From: Tupaia tana
Taxonomy: Eukaryota; Chordata; Mammalia; Scandentia; Tupaiidae
Assembly (NCBI GenBank): GCA_026018925.1
Contig: JAKSZU010000005.1
Span: 24,926,779-24,990,778 of the forward strand
Length of the DNA stretch: 64,000 nt
Direction of reading: 5' to 3'
A program made the translations under genes and the position numbers. The notes beneath the pieces are model-generated. The model was not told the DNA's origin and did not search any database. It worked only from the letters and a program-made list of their open reading frames with translations. Of the stretch, positions 11,352 through 20,940 are shown piece after piece. How positions within the stretch are numbered: the first letter of the stretch is position 1; the number at the start of each line of letters is the position of its first letter.

Positions 11352-12181
11352 CATTTATTTCTTATTTAAAAACTCAGCAAGCTAGGAATTGAAAGGAACT
11401 TCCTCAATCCGACACCTGGTACCAATCAAAAAAAACTAAGTTAATATCATAATTTAGGGTGAAAAGATAAGTGGTTTTCCCTAAGATCAGGATCAAAGTG
11501 AAGATATCCTCTCTTACCCCTTCTATTAAACACTGAACTGACACTTCTAGCGATCAATAAGGGAAGATAAATCAATTAAAGGCGTGCTGATTGAAAAGGA
11601 AGAAATAACATTTTTAATTTCTCACAGACAATATTATCCTGGATGTAGAAAATCTTAAGAACCCTATTTAAAAACTACTAGCACCAATAAACACATTTAG
11701 CAAGTCTGCAGAATACAAGACCAGCATACAAAAATCAATTGTGTTTTTGTATTTTAGCAATAAACTAAAGATAAAATTAAGAAAGCAATTCTATTCACAA
11801 TAACAATTCAAAATATGAAACAGGTGTAAGTCTGACAAAAGACATATAAGACCTATATATTGGAAGAAAACCCACTATTTTAGTGGGCCAACAGTGGGCA
11901 AGGCTTAGCTGAATCCTCTGCTTGGGTCTCACAAGGTTGTAATCAAGGTTTCATGGGACCTGTGGTCTCTGCTTTGACATTTGGAGACCTCTTGCAAGTT
12001 CATTCAGATAATAGGCAGAATTCAGTTCCTTGCAGCTATAGACTTCATGGACACTTTCATCTTCTTAGAGGTCAGTGAGAAAACGTCTCTCCAGTGCCTC
12101 TTTTTAAAACTTCCATAATTATGTTAGGCCCACTTAAGATAATATCCCTTTTTATTAACTCAAAATCAACTGACTAGAGGC

Positions 12182-12402
12182 CTAACCAAGGTGGCACAGG
12201 CGGCAGTGTGCTGAACTTGAGAGTAGAGCCACATAGAAAGGCTCTGGGTTTGGACAACAGGTCAACCTGAGCACACCATGCACATCTGTGATCCTTGCTG
12301 GTGGTAATGCCTAAAACTATTATGGTATAGAAAGACCTCATCAAGGATAATTGTCTCTTTTTCAATCTCTCTGTGTCTTATGAAATAAGTAAATAAACTT
12401 TT
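12182..12402 (+). mobile_element. SINE-D copy
   Basis: 'ccaaggtggcacaggcggca', B-box region 'tctgggtttggacaacagg', 'gcacatctgtgatccttgct', 'cctcatcaaggataattg', CT-rich end and an AAATAAACTTT terminus. Confidence 0.7.
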
Positions 12403-12414
12403 TAAAAGACTTAC

Positions 12415-12574
12415 TTATTTAATTTATCATTATTATTTTAATTTCCTATAGGCATGTACACTCACCAGAGAGAGACAGAAAGTAAGAAAGAAAGCTTCCA
12501 GGTCCAGGACTTGAACCATGGTCAGCCATGTGGGAGTCCAGAGCTTTAACTACCATTCCAACTGCTGATCCCAG
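12415..12574 (-). mobile_element. Short A/B-type SINE, reversed
   Basis: Reads from 'cctataggcatgtacactca' straight to 'aggtccaggacttgaaccat' and the head 'actgctgatccc'. The body between tail and head is missing, as in SINE-B. Confidence 0.65.
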
Positions 12575-13051
12575 TAAATAAACTTAAAGATCAACTTCTT
12601 AGGAACCTAATTTCAGGAGTAAAATCTCAGGATATAGGTCCTGTCCTGCTCACATTCAAAGAGACCCCATCATACAGAGTCTGTATTGCTGGAATCTTGG
12701 GGGCCAACTTAGAACTCTGTCAACCATATCCTAGAAACTGAAGACTATAAAAGATCGCTGTGAGAAAATGAAGAAGGCCTAAATAGAAAGATATACCAGG
12801 GTCATGAGTTGGAAGGCTTAATACTAGATAGCAAATCTTTCCAACTTGATTAATAGATTCAATGAAGGTCAAAATTCCACAAAGCTTTCTTTGCAGACAT
12901 TTACAAGCTGATTCTAAAATTCACATAGAAATGTAAAGAGTAACCAAAGAACCTAGAAGAGCCAAAACAACTTTGAAAAAGATCAAAGTTGGAAGACTAA
13001 CACGACTTCATTTTAAAATGTATCTTAAAGCTACACTTATCAAGCAGTATA

Positions 13052-13375
13052 ACACAGGTGAGCATTCCTGATATAAAAACCCAAAATCTGAAATTTTCTA
13101 AGCACTAATATGATGCCACAAGTAGAAAATTTTACACAACCTCATGTGATAAGTCACAGTCAAAATGCTGCAATACAAAAATGTATAACATTACCTTCAG
13201 GCTATGTGTGTAAGTGTATATGAAACCTAAGTGAATTTCATGTTTAGATCAGGATCTCATTCCAAAATATCTCCTTATGAATATGCAAATATGACAGGAT
13301 CCAAAAAATCTGAAATCGGAAATCTGAAACATTTCTGGTTCTAAGCATTTCAGATAAGTGATACTCAACCTACAC
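13052..13375 (+). mobile_element. Tigger-type nonautonomous DNA transposon (MER)
   Basis: Ends 'caggtgagcattcctgatat' and 'gataagtgatactcaaccta' are inverted repeats of each other with mismatches. Internal text such as 'accttcaggctatgtgtgta' is typical of TcMar-Tigger MER elements. L1 resumes on both sides ('cttatcaagcagtat', 'actagcatcaggatag'). Confidence 0.75.
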
Positions 13376-13498
13376 TAGCATCAGGATAGAAAAACAGATC
13401 AACGAAACAGAATAGATTCAATAAATAGACCCGCACACATATGAACAACTAATTTGTGCCAAAACTACAAGATAATTCCATGAAAAACTGGTAGTCTT

Positions 13499-13788
13499 GG
13501 GACCAGCAGTTAGCGTAATGGCTATGTCGCTGGACTCCCATGTAGTCGACCGCGGTTTGCGTCCTGAACCCGGTGGCTTAAAACTCACGCCGGGCGCGTG
13601 TGTGTGTGTGTATGCCCAAGATCTCGAGAGGAAAACGGAGGAGAAGGGATTGCGGTGTGGCCGTTCCCCCTGGGGGGTGACTTCTCACTTTCTGTCTCTC
13701 TGACTCTCACTGTCTGTCTGGCGAGCACACATGCCCTATAGCAAAAACCTCTCCAAAAACAACAACAAAAAAAAAAAAAAAAAAAAAA
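13499..13788 (+). mobile_element. SINE-A, 12-bp TSD
   Basis: Flanks 'actggtagtctt' at 13487-13498 and 13789-13800 match. It mixes A2-like head states (gcgtcc, cttaaaactc) with an A1-like tail (agcaaaaacctctcc), and has a (CAA)n/A-rich tail. Confidence 0.92.
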
Positions 13789-13883
13789 ACTGGTAGTCTT
13801 TTCAATAAACAGTGCTGGAAAAATTGGAGAGCCATATGTAAAACAAACAAACAAACAAACCAGAAAGACAAAGAAAGAAATTT

Positions 13884-13913
13884 TTTTTTTCTTTTTTTGG
13901 AGAGGTTTTTGCT
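13884..13913 (-). mobile_element. SINE-A tail-only insertion (about 30 bp)
   Basis: Reverse complement reads 'agcaaaaacctctcc' followed by A-rich sequence: only the last few bases of SINE-A plus its tail. It is bounded by direct repeats 'aagaaagaaattt' at 13871-13883 and 13914-13926, so it looks like a complete but extremely 5'-truncated insertion, not a decayed copy. Confidence 0.75.
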
Positions 13914-14241
13914 AAGAAAGAAATTTGATCCAAACCTCATGCAAAAATTAGCTTCAAATAAATAATGAACAATGGACCTAAGTGTAAAACCTAATTCCAT
14001 AAATATTCTGGAAGAAAACATAGTAAAAAAAAATAAATAAAAATAACTTTTTATCTTACATTAGGCAGATATCTTATACATAACACTGAAAGCATGATCT
14101 ATTAAAAAAAAAGGATAAAGTAGACGTCATCAAAATTAAAACTTCTGCTTTTTGAAAAGCATCATTAATAAAACAGAAGGATACACCAGACTGGCAGAAA
14201 ATATTAGAAAATAGTAAATCTAATACAGAATTTGTATCCAC

Positions 14242-14500
14242 GGAGACCAGCAGTTAGTGTAATGGCTATGTCGCGGGACTCCCACATAGTCGACCGCGGT
14301 TCGAGTCCCGGACCCAGTGGCTTAAACCCACGCCGGGTGCGTGTGCATGTGTGCCCAAGAGGAAAATGGAGGAGAAGGGATTGAGGCATGGCCATCCCCC
14401 CTGGGGGGTGATTTCTCGCTTTCTGTCTCTCTCTCTCTCTGTCTGTCTGGCAAGTGCACGCGCCTTATAGCAAAAACCTCTCAAAAAAAAAAAAAAAAAA
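14242..14500 (+). mobile_element. SINE-A (A1), 17-bp TSD
   Basis: Flanks 'acagaatttgtatccac' at 14225-14241 and 14501-14517 are identical. The head carries a perfect B-box. One short body deletion removes part of 'gatcccgaga'. Confidence 0.93.
14298..14308 (+). promoter_or_regulatory. RNA polymerase III B-box in SINE-A
   Basis: GGTTCGAGTCC matches the Pol III B-box consensus GGTTCGANTCC exactly. The A-box-like 'ttagtgtaatggctatg' lies about 35 bp upstream. It represents the internal promoter of this family; activity of this copy is unknown. Confidence 0.6.
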
Positions 14501-14691
14501 ACAGAATTTGTATCCACAATACAAGAAATGCTAATTAAAACTACAAATACCACTACCCATCTTTAGAATGGCTATGATTAAAAAGTATGTGAGGATAAAT
14601 TGCAGTCGAATCTCTTATTCACAGCTGATAAAAATATACAATGGTACTACTCTGGAAAGCAGATTGGAAATTTCTTAAAAAGTTAAACATC

Positions 14692-14786
14692 AAGCAAGCC
14701 CCATAACACAGCAGTTAAGCACTGTGCATTGGATGCTGGATCCCATATGGCCAATAGTGGTTCAAATCCCACCCTCAGATCACCAG

Positions 14787-14822
<36 letters not shown>

Positions 14823-14908
14823 TGGGTGGGGAGGGGTCCCCAAAATCCTGATGTGAAGGAGAAATGAAGCAAAGGGATTGTGGCAGACCACACCCTACTG
14901 AGGAATTT

Positions 14909-14947
<39 letters not shown>

Positions 14948-14998
14948 TTCTTTCTGTCTCTCTCACTCATGGAAGAAATAAACTTTAAAAATAAAAAA
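14692..14998 (+). mobile_element. SINE-C with internal (GT)n expansion
   Basis: C-type head 'agccccataacacagcagtt', 'ggttcaaatcccac'. The body position that normally reads 'gtgtgcatg' has become a GT array at 14792-14821. The CT tract at 14909-14960 is also expanded. Confidence 0.78.
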
Positions 14999-15051
14999 CC
15001 TTATCATATGTGGAAGAAATGAAGAAATTTTGGGAAGAAACCTTACCATAT

Positions 15052-15207
15052 TGGGGCTGGCAGGTGGCACGGTGGTTAAGGCAATGGACTCCCACATGGC
15101 TGACCACGTTTGAGTCCCAGACCTGGTAACTTGATTTCTCTCTCTCTCATCAAATTGAAGAATAATAATAAATAAATAAAATTAAATAAATAATTCTTTA
15201 AAAAAAG
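15052..15207 (+). mobile_element. SINE-B copy
   Basis: 'ggctggcaggtggcacggtg', 'tttgagtcccagacctggta', then straight to 'ctctctctctcatcaaattg' and the AATAAAATTAAATAAAT tract. The flanks 'aaaccttaccatat' and 'aaaccttatcatat' are a slightly diverged TSD. Confidence 0.82.
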
Positions 15208-15366
15208 GAAACCTTATCATATGATCTAATAATTCCATGCCTAAATATTAACTCATAGCAATAAAAGCATAGTCATAAAAAGATTTGTATATGAATGTTT
15301 ATAATAGTTCTATTTGTAATAGCTCCAAACTGAAAATAACTCAGTGCCCATCAAGATGTAAATGGG

Positions 15367-15632
15367 TGCCAGGCCAGTAGCGTGGCCAGTAGTAACGTGC
15401 TACAAAAGAAAAAGAAACACCAATCCCACATGGTGCAGTTTGAATCCCCAATCTGATGGGCCTGAAAACACGCCAGGCATGCACATGAGTGCTCCGGATC
15501 CAATGGGCTAGAGGACCGGAAGAAGAAGTCGTAATGTGACCTATGGAGGGTGCTCCTCTCTCTTTCTCTCTCATGTGCACGTGCACATGCTCTATCATGA
15601 ATAGAGAAAAAATCATTTTAAATTTTAAAAAA
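15367..15632 (+). mobile_element. SINE-C copy, diverged
   Basis: 'gtttgaatccccaatctgat', 'cctgaaaacacgccaggcat', 'cctctctctttctctctcat' and an A-rich end. The head contains a small duplication-like disruption near 15370-15400. Confidence 0.6.
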
Positions 15633-15789
15633 TGGAAAATCAAATGGTAGTATATACATACCATGGACTACTGCTCATTGATAAAAGGGAATTAATTACT
15701 GATACATGCAACGACATGGATGAATCTCAAAATAATTATGCAGAGTGAAAGAAGTCAGACCAAAAAAGGAGGACATACCGTATCATTCT

Positions 15790-16130
15790 ATTTTGACTCA
15801 ATCAATTCAGATAGCTATGCTGGAATACTAGCGACTAGGTGTTTTAAACAGCAGAAATTTATTTCTCACAGTTCTGGAGGGTGAGAAGTCCAAGATCAGA
15901 ATGCCAATATGGACGGACAGGTTCTGGTAAGGACTCTCTTCCTGGTTGGCAGACAGCCATCCTCTTAATGTATCTTCCCATGGTGGAGAGCAGAGAGAGA
16001 GAGTCACATTCACAAGAACCCTACTATCATGACCTAATCACCACCCAAATGCCCCGTGTCCTAAGACCATCACATTGTTAGGATTTCAACATAGGAATTG
16101 GTGGAGGGGCACACAAACCTTCAATGCATA
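15790..16130 (-). mobile_element. MST/MLT1-like LTR (ERVL-MaLR), solo
   Basis: 'cagaaatttatttctcacag' with 'ttctggagggtgagaagtcc', 'catgacctaatcaccaccca' and 'aacataggaattggtgg' is the reverse complement of an MST-type LTR. No internal viral genes accompany it. It sits within the L1 3' UTR. Confidence 0.75.
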
Positions 16131-16244
16131 ATGCATTTATTTAAAATCCTACAAAACATAAACTAATCCATAGTGATAGAAGGCTGATCAATGAGACAGA
16201 GAAGAAGGAAGACCAGAGGAATGGACTAAAAAGGGGTCCAATAG

Positions 16245-16345
16245 CTGAGGGCCACTATGCACATGCCTGTAATTCCAGCTACCTGGGAGGCAGGAAGATC
16301 GTGAACTGAAGTCCAGCCTGGATGATGTAGCAAGGCTCTGTCTCG
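16245..16345 (+). mobile_element. 7SL RNA-derived SINE monomer
   Basis: 'catgcctgtaattccagcta', 'cctgggaggcaggaagatcg', 'aagtccagcctggatgatg' and 'aaggctctgtctc' follow the order of a 7SL/Alu left monomer. An A/G-rich tail follows. 7SL SINEs are known only from Euarchontoglires, so this bears on the host's identity. Confidence 0.75.
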
Positions 16346-16737
16346 AAAACAGATAAAGAAAAGGAAGGAGAGAAGGAAGGAAGATAAGGAGGGTGGGAGG
16401 GGAGAGGAAGACACAATGAAACTTTGGAGGAGATAAATACCTAATATCTTGATGCCGTGATGGTTTCATGGTGGCACACATATGCCAAATGTATCACGTG
16501 TGCTGTAAATACATGCAGTTTATTGTACATCAGCTATACCTCAATAAAGCTATTTTGAAATTTTAAATTGCAGGTTAAACCTGTTTGGCAAGAACACTTA
16601 GCATGGATATGTGGCCTTATTTCAGCAAGTACTACTAGCTAGCTGTCTCTGTCTTAGGGATGTGAAGTTTGGATAACTTGGTAAAGTGGTAACGGTCAGA
16701 ACTTTTCATTGTAAACATGTGTCTTTCAACCCAGCTG

Positions 16738-16955
16738 TGAAGGTACAGGTGGTGGGGCACTGCTGCATGGTACTAGAGCCATATGGGAAAGCCGGGGGTT
16801 CAGATCCTGAACACACAGGGTGTGCTTGTGGACGTACCCATGATCCTCGCTGGCTAGAAAATGGGACGTAGGATCCTGGCATGACAACACCCTGGAGGGG
16901 GTCAATCTCTCTCATGAAATGACTAAATAAACTTTAAAAATACTCAGAAGATTTT
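16738..16955 (+). mobile_element. SINE-D copy
   Basis: 'gtgaaggtacaggtggtggg', B-box-like 'gggggttcagatcctg', 'acccatgatcctcgctggct', 'ggcatgacaacaccctggag' and an AATAAACTTT terminus. Confidence 0.75.
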
Positions 16956-17054
16956 TTAAATGTATTTTTCTTCTTGCAATTAGTGAGTCATTTATAGGAT
17001 GACGCATTGGCACGATGCAAATATCCTCTTCCCCAGTTCCCTTTTGCCAAATGA

Positions 17055-17630
17055 TTAATAGCAAGGGTTGGCAAATATTCATATCAAGTTCCAGATATTA
17101 ACACTTTCGACTTTGTGAGCCACACCGCCTCTAGCTCAATTACATACACCTGCTGTTACAGCCCAAGTGCAGTCATGGCTAATGTCAATGAAAGAGCACG
17201 GCCACAGTCCCATAAAAAATCTGAATTTTTTAATAATTCCCTATGTCATGAAATATTTTTCTCCTTTAGATTTAAAAAAAATATAGGAAATTTTTTTTTA
17301 GTGAGTCACATTTACTTTTTACACTTACTTTATTCGTGACAGAGGTCACATGTGCACAAACTAAAGAGAGAAGAAGATAGGATCTCGTCACAGTGTGAGC
17401 CCGTTCCCCAGTTCTCCAGCTCTTGAGGATCAGAAGCATGTGTTCACAGGTCCAGCATGTTTGCAGGCCAATCTGGGGATCCACACCGTGCTCTACCATG
17501 CACTTTCCGGCACTGAAGTTCAGTTTGCTGCTGACTTTGCCATCTGGCTGGGCCTCAAAAACATTTAGCTCACAAGATATACAAAATCAGCGTGCTGGAA
17601 TAGGCTAGTGGGCTGCCGGTGCTGACCCCT
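17055..17630 (-). mobile_element. hAT-like MER element, interrupted
   Basis: 'ggttggcaaatattcatatc', 'ctttgtgagccacaccgcct', 'tatgtcatgaaatattttt' and the far end 'ggtgctgacccctggtttac' are the recognisable parts of a nonautonomous DNA transposon ('...gtttgccgacccctg'). The stretch 17290-17560 is foreign to it. Confidence 0.55.
17290..17560 (-). pseudogene. Processed retrocopy fragment, gene unidentified
   Basis: On the minus strand, cDNA-like sequence ends with an AATAAA at 17334-17329 and about 30 bp later a run of A's (T's at 17290-17298), the arrangement of an mRNA 3' end. It interrupts the MER element. An open frame of about 75 codons overlaps but matches nothing I know and may be chance. 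Confidence 0.45.
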
Positions 17631-17639
17631 GGTTTACAG

Positions 17640-18240
17640 AATCCATTTATGATATTTGCCTGCATCAATTATATCATTGAGGTTTGCAAAATGGTAATTT
17701 TCTAATTCAATCAGTCTTTCTACATATCTTAAATGACATATTTCTGTAAAGAGCTGCTCCTTCTCATCATTTAGAGATGAGCTACACTTTCTCCTCAAAA
17801 GATATGGTAAATACTCCATTCTTTCCCTTCAGTTACAAATTTTCTGCAAATGATTCTCTTTCTCTTTCATTCTCTTCTCTCTTTGCTCTCTGCCTCTCTC
17901 TCTTTGGTTAAGAGACCCAGATCTCACATGGCCGACTATGCATCCATAGACTTTTGTTTATTCAATGATTATTTAACCACTTATTTATATTGCATCATAG
18001 TCATCTTTCCTGTTATTTTATGTTCAGACTGGCCCCAATAGGCGACCCTTCCAGTTGATTCTATCTTTCTGATACAATCATTCATTTTTGGCAGTTCCCT
18101 TGCTTTTCAGCACATGATCCTTCAGGGTCACCTTATTCTTTCTCTGTTCAGATCTGGAATCAGCCATTTCTCCAAAAACCCTGATTCCTTTTATGAGAAA
18201 CTAGGCTTAACTACAAAATTGTTGACAGTCAACCATCTTC
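17640..18240 (+). mobile_element. Old L1-type (L1M) remnant
   Basis: 'ggtttgcaaaatggtaattt', 'ctggaatcagccatttctcc' and 'aaaaccctgattccttttat' recall a stretch found in old L1M elements. A pyrimidine-rich block at 17850-17925 does not fit and may be a SINE tail fragment. Confidence 0.5.
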
Positions 18241-18489
18241 GACAAACAAAAACAGTGATTTCACATGATTCCACCTAACATAGGAAATCAGGGCCAGGTG
18301 CTGATGCAGTGGGAGCACACCTGAATGGCTCTCTTGCCACCTCACCAGTCAGCCTCCTCTGAGATGAACCCAAGCACGGTTCAGTGGGCCACAATTGCAT
18401 TCCATCCTTACCTCTGTGTCTAGGTGACCTCAGCTAAGAGAGAAAGATGGGAAGGGAGGGGTGAAAGTGATTAATAAAAAGGATTTCTT

Positions 18490-18760
18490 GGGACCAGCAG
18501 TTAGCGTAATGGCTATGTTGCTGGACTCCCATGTAGTCGACCATGGTTCGAGTCCTGGACCTGGTGGCTTAAACTCACTCTGGGTGCATGTGTGTGTGTG
18601 CCCAAGATCCCGAGAGGAGAATGGAGGAGAAGGGATTGCAGCATGGCCACCCCCCCTGGGGGGTGATTTCTCGCTTTCTGTCTCTCTGTCTCTCTCTGTC
18701 TGTCTGGCGAGCGCACGCGCCCTATAGCAAAAACCTCTCCAAAAAAAATAAAATAAAAAT
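18490..18760 (+). mobile_element. SINE-A (A1)
   Basis: Full-length; B-box 'ggttcgagtcc' intact. The flanks 'gatttctt' at 18482-18489 and 18761-18768 are its TSD core, preceded by A-rich sequence on both sides. Confidence 0.9.
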
Positions 18761-18768
18761 GATTTCTT

Positions 18769-19008
18769 TTTTTTTTCCTTTCTTTTTTTAAGAGAGAGAA
18801 ATAGGAAGTGAGAAATCACACACACCCCCAATGGAGGGAATGGCCATGCTGCAATCCATTCTCCTCCAGTCTCCTCTCAGGATTCTGAGTGTACACACAT
18901 ACATGCACCCAGCGTGATTTTTCAAGCCACCAGGTCTGGGTCTCAACCCACATAATTAGCCATGTGGGATCCAGCAACTTAACCTCCATGTCACCTGCTG
19001 ACCCAGTG
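18769..19008 (-). mobile_element. SINE A-old, reversed
   Basis: T-rich left end, 'gaagtgagaaatcacacaca', 'ttctcctccagtctcctctc' and the head 'gtcacctgctgaccc'. Its far flank 'aaggatttctt' (19012-19022) repeats the text before the neighbouring SINE-A, so both elements used the same site. Confidence 0.8.
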
Positions 19009-19639
19009 AGAAGGATTTCTTAAGGGAGTGTTGTGGGGTCTGTGGAGTTGCCCCTTGTTGGTCTTTTCTGCTGGCCTTACCCAGCCTCTCGCTGGTTCTT
19101 AAACTGGGTCCCTGGTGAAAAACCAAGGCTGTGACTAACCAAGTGAACTACTTTTAAATGCATCATGTCCCCTCTGTTCCCCCCAGTTTCAGATCGATGA
19201 CGGCTTTTCACAGGGCTTTTCCCGCCAGTGCAGATGCGCTCACTCTGGCAGCGCAGCACAAGGAGGGTGACCATGTGCCTCCAAACTACTCGATGACTGC
19301 CAAGACCTTGAGAAGTGGGCACATGGCAAGCCAAGTGTTGGATGCCAGGAGCCCCATGTGACTTACTCGTCCCCACAGATGTGAGGTTTGGCCACCGCAT
19401 GCCACCCCAAAGCATGCTAGTGTTTGTGCCTCCCTCCTCTGGTCTCTCTCCCAAGCTTCCCAGCTTAGCTCCAGGCCCCTTTTCTCCCAGGATACCATCT
19501 CCATTGGCTCCAACTTACTCTTCTAGCTGTACCTCTGACCCTCCTGCACTTGCTGGAAAGTGTCCCCAGACCATTACTACTCTGGGGGTGTTTTCTTACA
19601 TGGCCCTTGATTTAGTCTGTCCTAACTATTTTTTGGAGG

Positions 19640-19665
19640 GGTTTTAAAACTTATTTATTTCTTCC

Positions 19666-19712
<47 letters not shown>

Positions 19713-19790
19713 GAGAAAACAGAGGACACACAGAGAGAGAAACCCCCAAAAGGGTCTTCACACCTTGCTCCACACCCATCATCATCCAGT
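19640..19790 (-). mobile_element. SINE-D fragment, reversed
   Basis: 'aaaacttatttatttcttcc' with 'atgagagagagagagagaga' is the inverted D terminus and CT tract. 'aaagggtcttcacaccttg' is the inverted 'atgaggacccc' part. The head is missing. The (GA)n run spans about 19669-19704. Confidence 0.6.
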
Positions 19791-19935
19791 TCAAATCATG
19801 GCACATACACATGTGTCCAGCAAGTAAGGGAAGGCCCTAGAACAGGGTCCCTGGACCTTCCAATGTGGGTCCTTTTGCACAATAGCCTGTCCCCCACCTA
19901 TGTTTACCCTCATATCTTTTCTGACTCTTCCATTC

Positions 19936-19939
<4 letters not shown>

Positions 19940-19990
<51 letters not shown>

Positions 19991-20227
19991 CAAGATCTTT
20001 GCCATAGGGCATATGCACTTGCTGGAGAGACAGATAGATAGAAAGTGAAAAATCACAAGCCACGGGGATGGCTACACTGCAATCCCTTCACCTCGTCTCC
20101 TCTCAGGATCTTGGGCATGCATGCACATGTGCCCAGTGTGAGTTTCAGGCCACCGGGTCCAGGACTCAAACTGTGGTCGGTCATGTGGAAGTCCAGCAAC
20201 ATAACCATTACACCATCTGCTGGTCCC
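19940..20227 (-). mobile_element. SINE A-old, reversed, 47-nt poly(T)
   Basis: T's at 19940-19986 are the inverted tail. Then come 'gccatagggcatatgcactt', 'ggcatgcatgcacatgtgcc' and the head 'caccatctgctggtccc'. So long an uninterrupted tail in a CpG-poor copy is unusual. Confidence 0.88.
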
Positions 20228-20324
20228 ATAGACCTCTTTTACATTAGGTGCTCTAAGTAAGCTCTAAACTTTTTTTTTAAAGGAAACATGTGTGCATGTT
20301 TGAAGTTTTTTATAATAAAAAGTC

Positions 20325-20940
20325 AGTGAGAAAAAGATATCTGCATTCTTATGTCCATCACAGCACTGTTTACAATAGCCAAGATGTGGCATCAACCTAA
20401 GTACCCATCACCAATGAGTGGATACAGAAAATGTGGCATAGATACAATGGAATACATGGGATGGAGTACATGGAATATATACATGGAATACATCCCTGAA
20501 AAAAAAAAAGAAATTTTGTCATCTGCAACAACATGGATGAATCTAGAAAACGTTATGCTAAACGGAATAAGGCAGACAGAGAAAAAAAGAGTATTGCATA
20601 ATATCAATTATGTATAGAATCCTTTAAAAAAATAGAATACCTAAAAACAGGGTAGAATGGTTGTTGGGGGCAGAATAGGGAAAAGTGTGAAGGGTGCAAA
20701 GCTGTAGTTACATAGTATGATTCAGTCTAAAGAGCTAATATGCAGCATGAGGATTATCGTTAATAATACTGTGTCATATATTAGAAATTGGCAAAGATTT
20801 TATATCATTTTATTACAAAATAGTAACTATACAATTAATACATTCATTCACTTGATGGTAATAATCACTATAGTATGTGTATGCATCATAAAGCACCATG
20901 TTGTACACTATAAAGTTAAATAATACAGCGATAAATGGCA
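20325..20940 (+). mobile_element. L1MA-like 3' end
   Basis: 'cactgtttacaatagccaag', 'caacaacatggatgaatcta', 'gttatgctaaacggaataag' and later 'atgattcagtctaaagagct' and 'gttaataatactgtgtcata' are the standard L1 ORF2-end and 3' UTR text. Confidence 0.85.

Larger units (their letters stand above)
11880..12725 (-). mobile_element. Ancient LTR-like repeat split by two SINEs
   Basis: 'ggcaaggcttagctgaatcc', 'gcagaattcagttccttgca' and, beyond the SINEs, 'cttgggggccaacttagaac' are in the order of a MaLR/LTR-like repeat common in placental genomes. Family assignment is uncertain. It interrupts the L1, which resumes near 12730. Confidence 0.45.
6650..16560 (+). mobile_element. L1M element, fragmented by nested insertions
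   Basis: Pieces of one plus-strand L1 appear in the right order. Inter-ORF-like sequence lies at 6650-6821 and 7117-7405. ORF2 pieces lie at 7880-8392, 8897-9273, 9538-10157, 11364-11880 and 12730-13052. The 3' UTR follows, ending 'acctcaataaagctatttt' at about 16550. The reading frame is broken throughout, so it is dead. Only about 4 kb of the interval is L1; the rest is later insertions. Text on both sides of several insertions rejoins cleanly, for example around the retrocopy at 10158/11364. Confidence 0.85.

Noticed and set aside
14242..14320. Possible functional tRNA gene in the SINE-A head
   Set aside because: A- and B-boxes are present, but the head cannot fold into a proper acceptor and anticodon arm and it recurs dozens of times as part of a SINE.
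15790..16130. Possible endogenous retrovirus with genes
   Set aside because: Only LTR-like sequence is visible here and at 26815, 31553 and 51550; no gag, pol or env remnants were recognised.
18430..18831. 133-codon minus ORF and similar 60-130-codon ORFs recurring through the window
   Set aside because: The same peptide pieces recur wherever SINE-A occurs, because the SINE body is open in several frames. Not genes.
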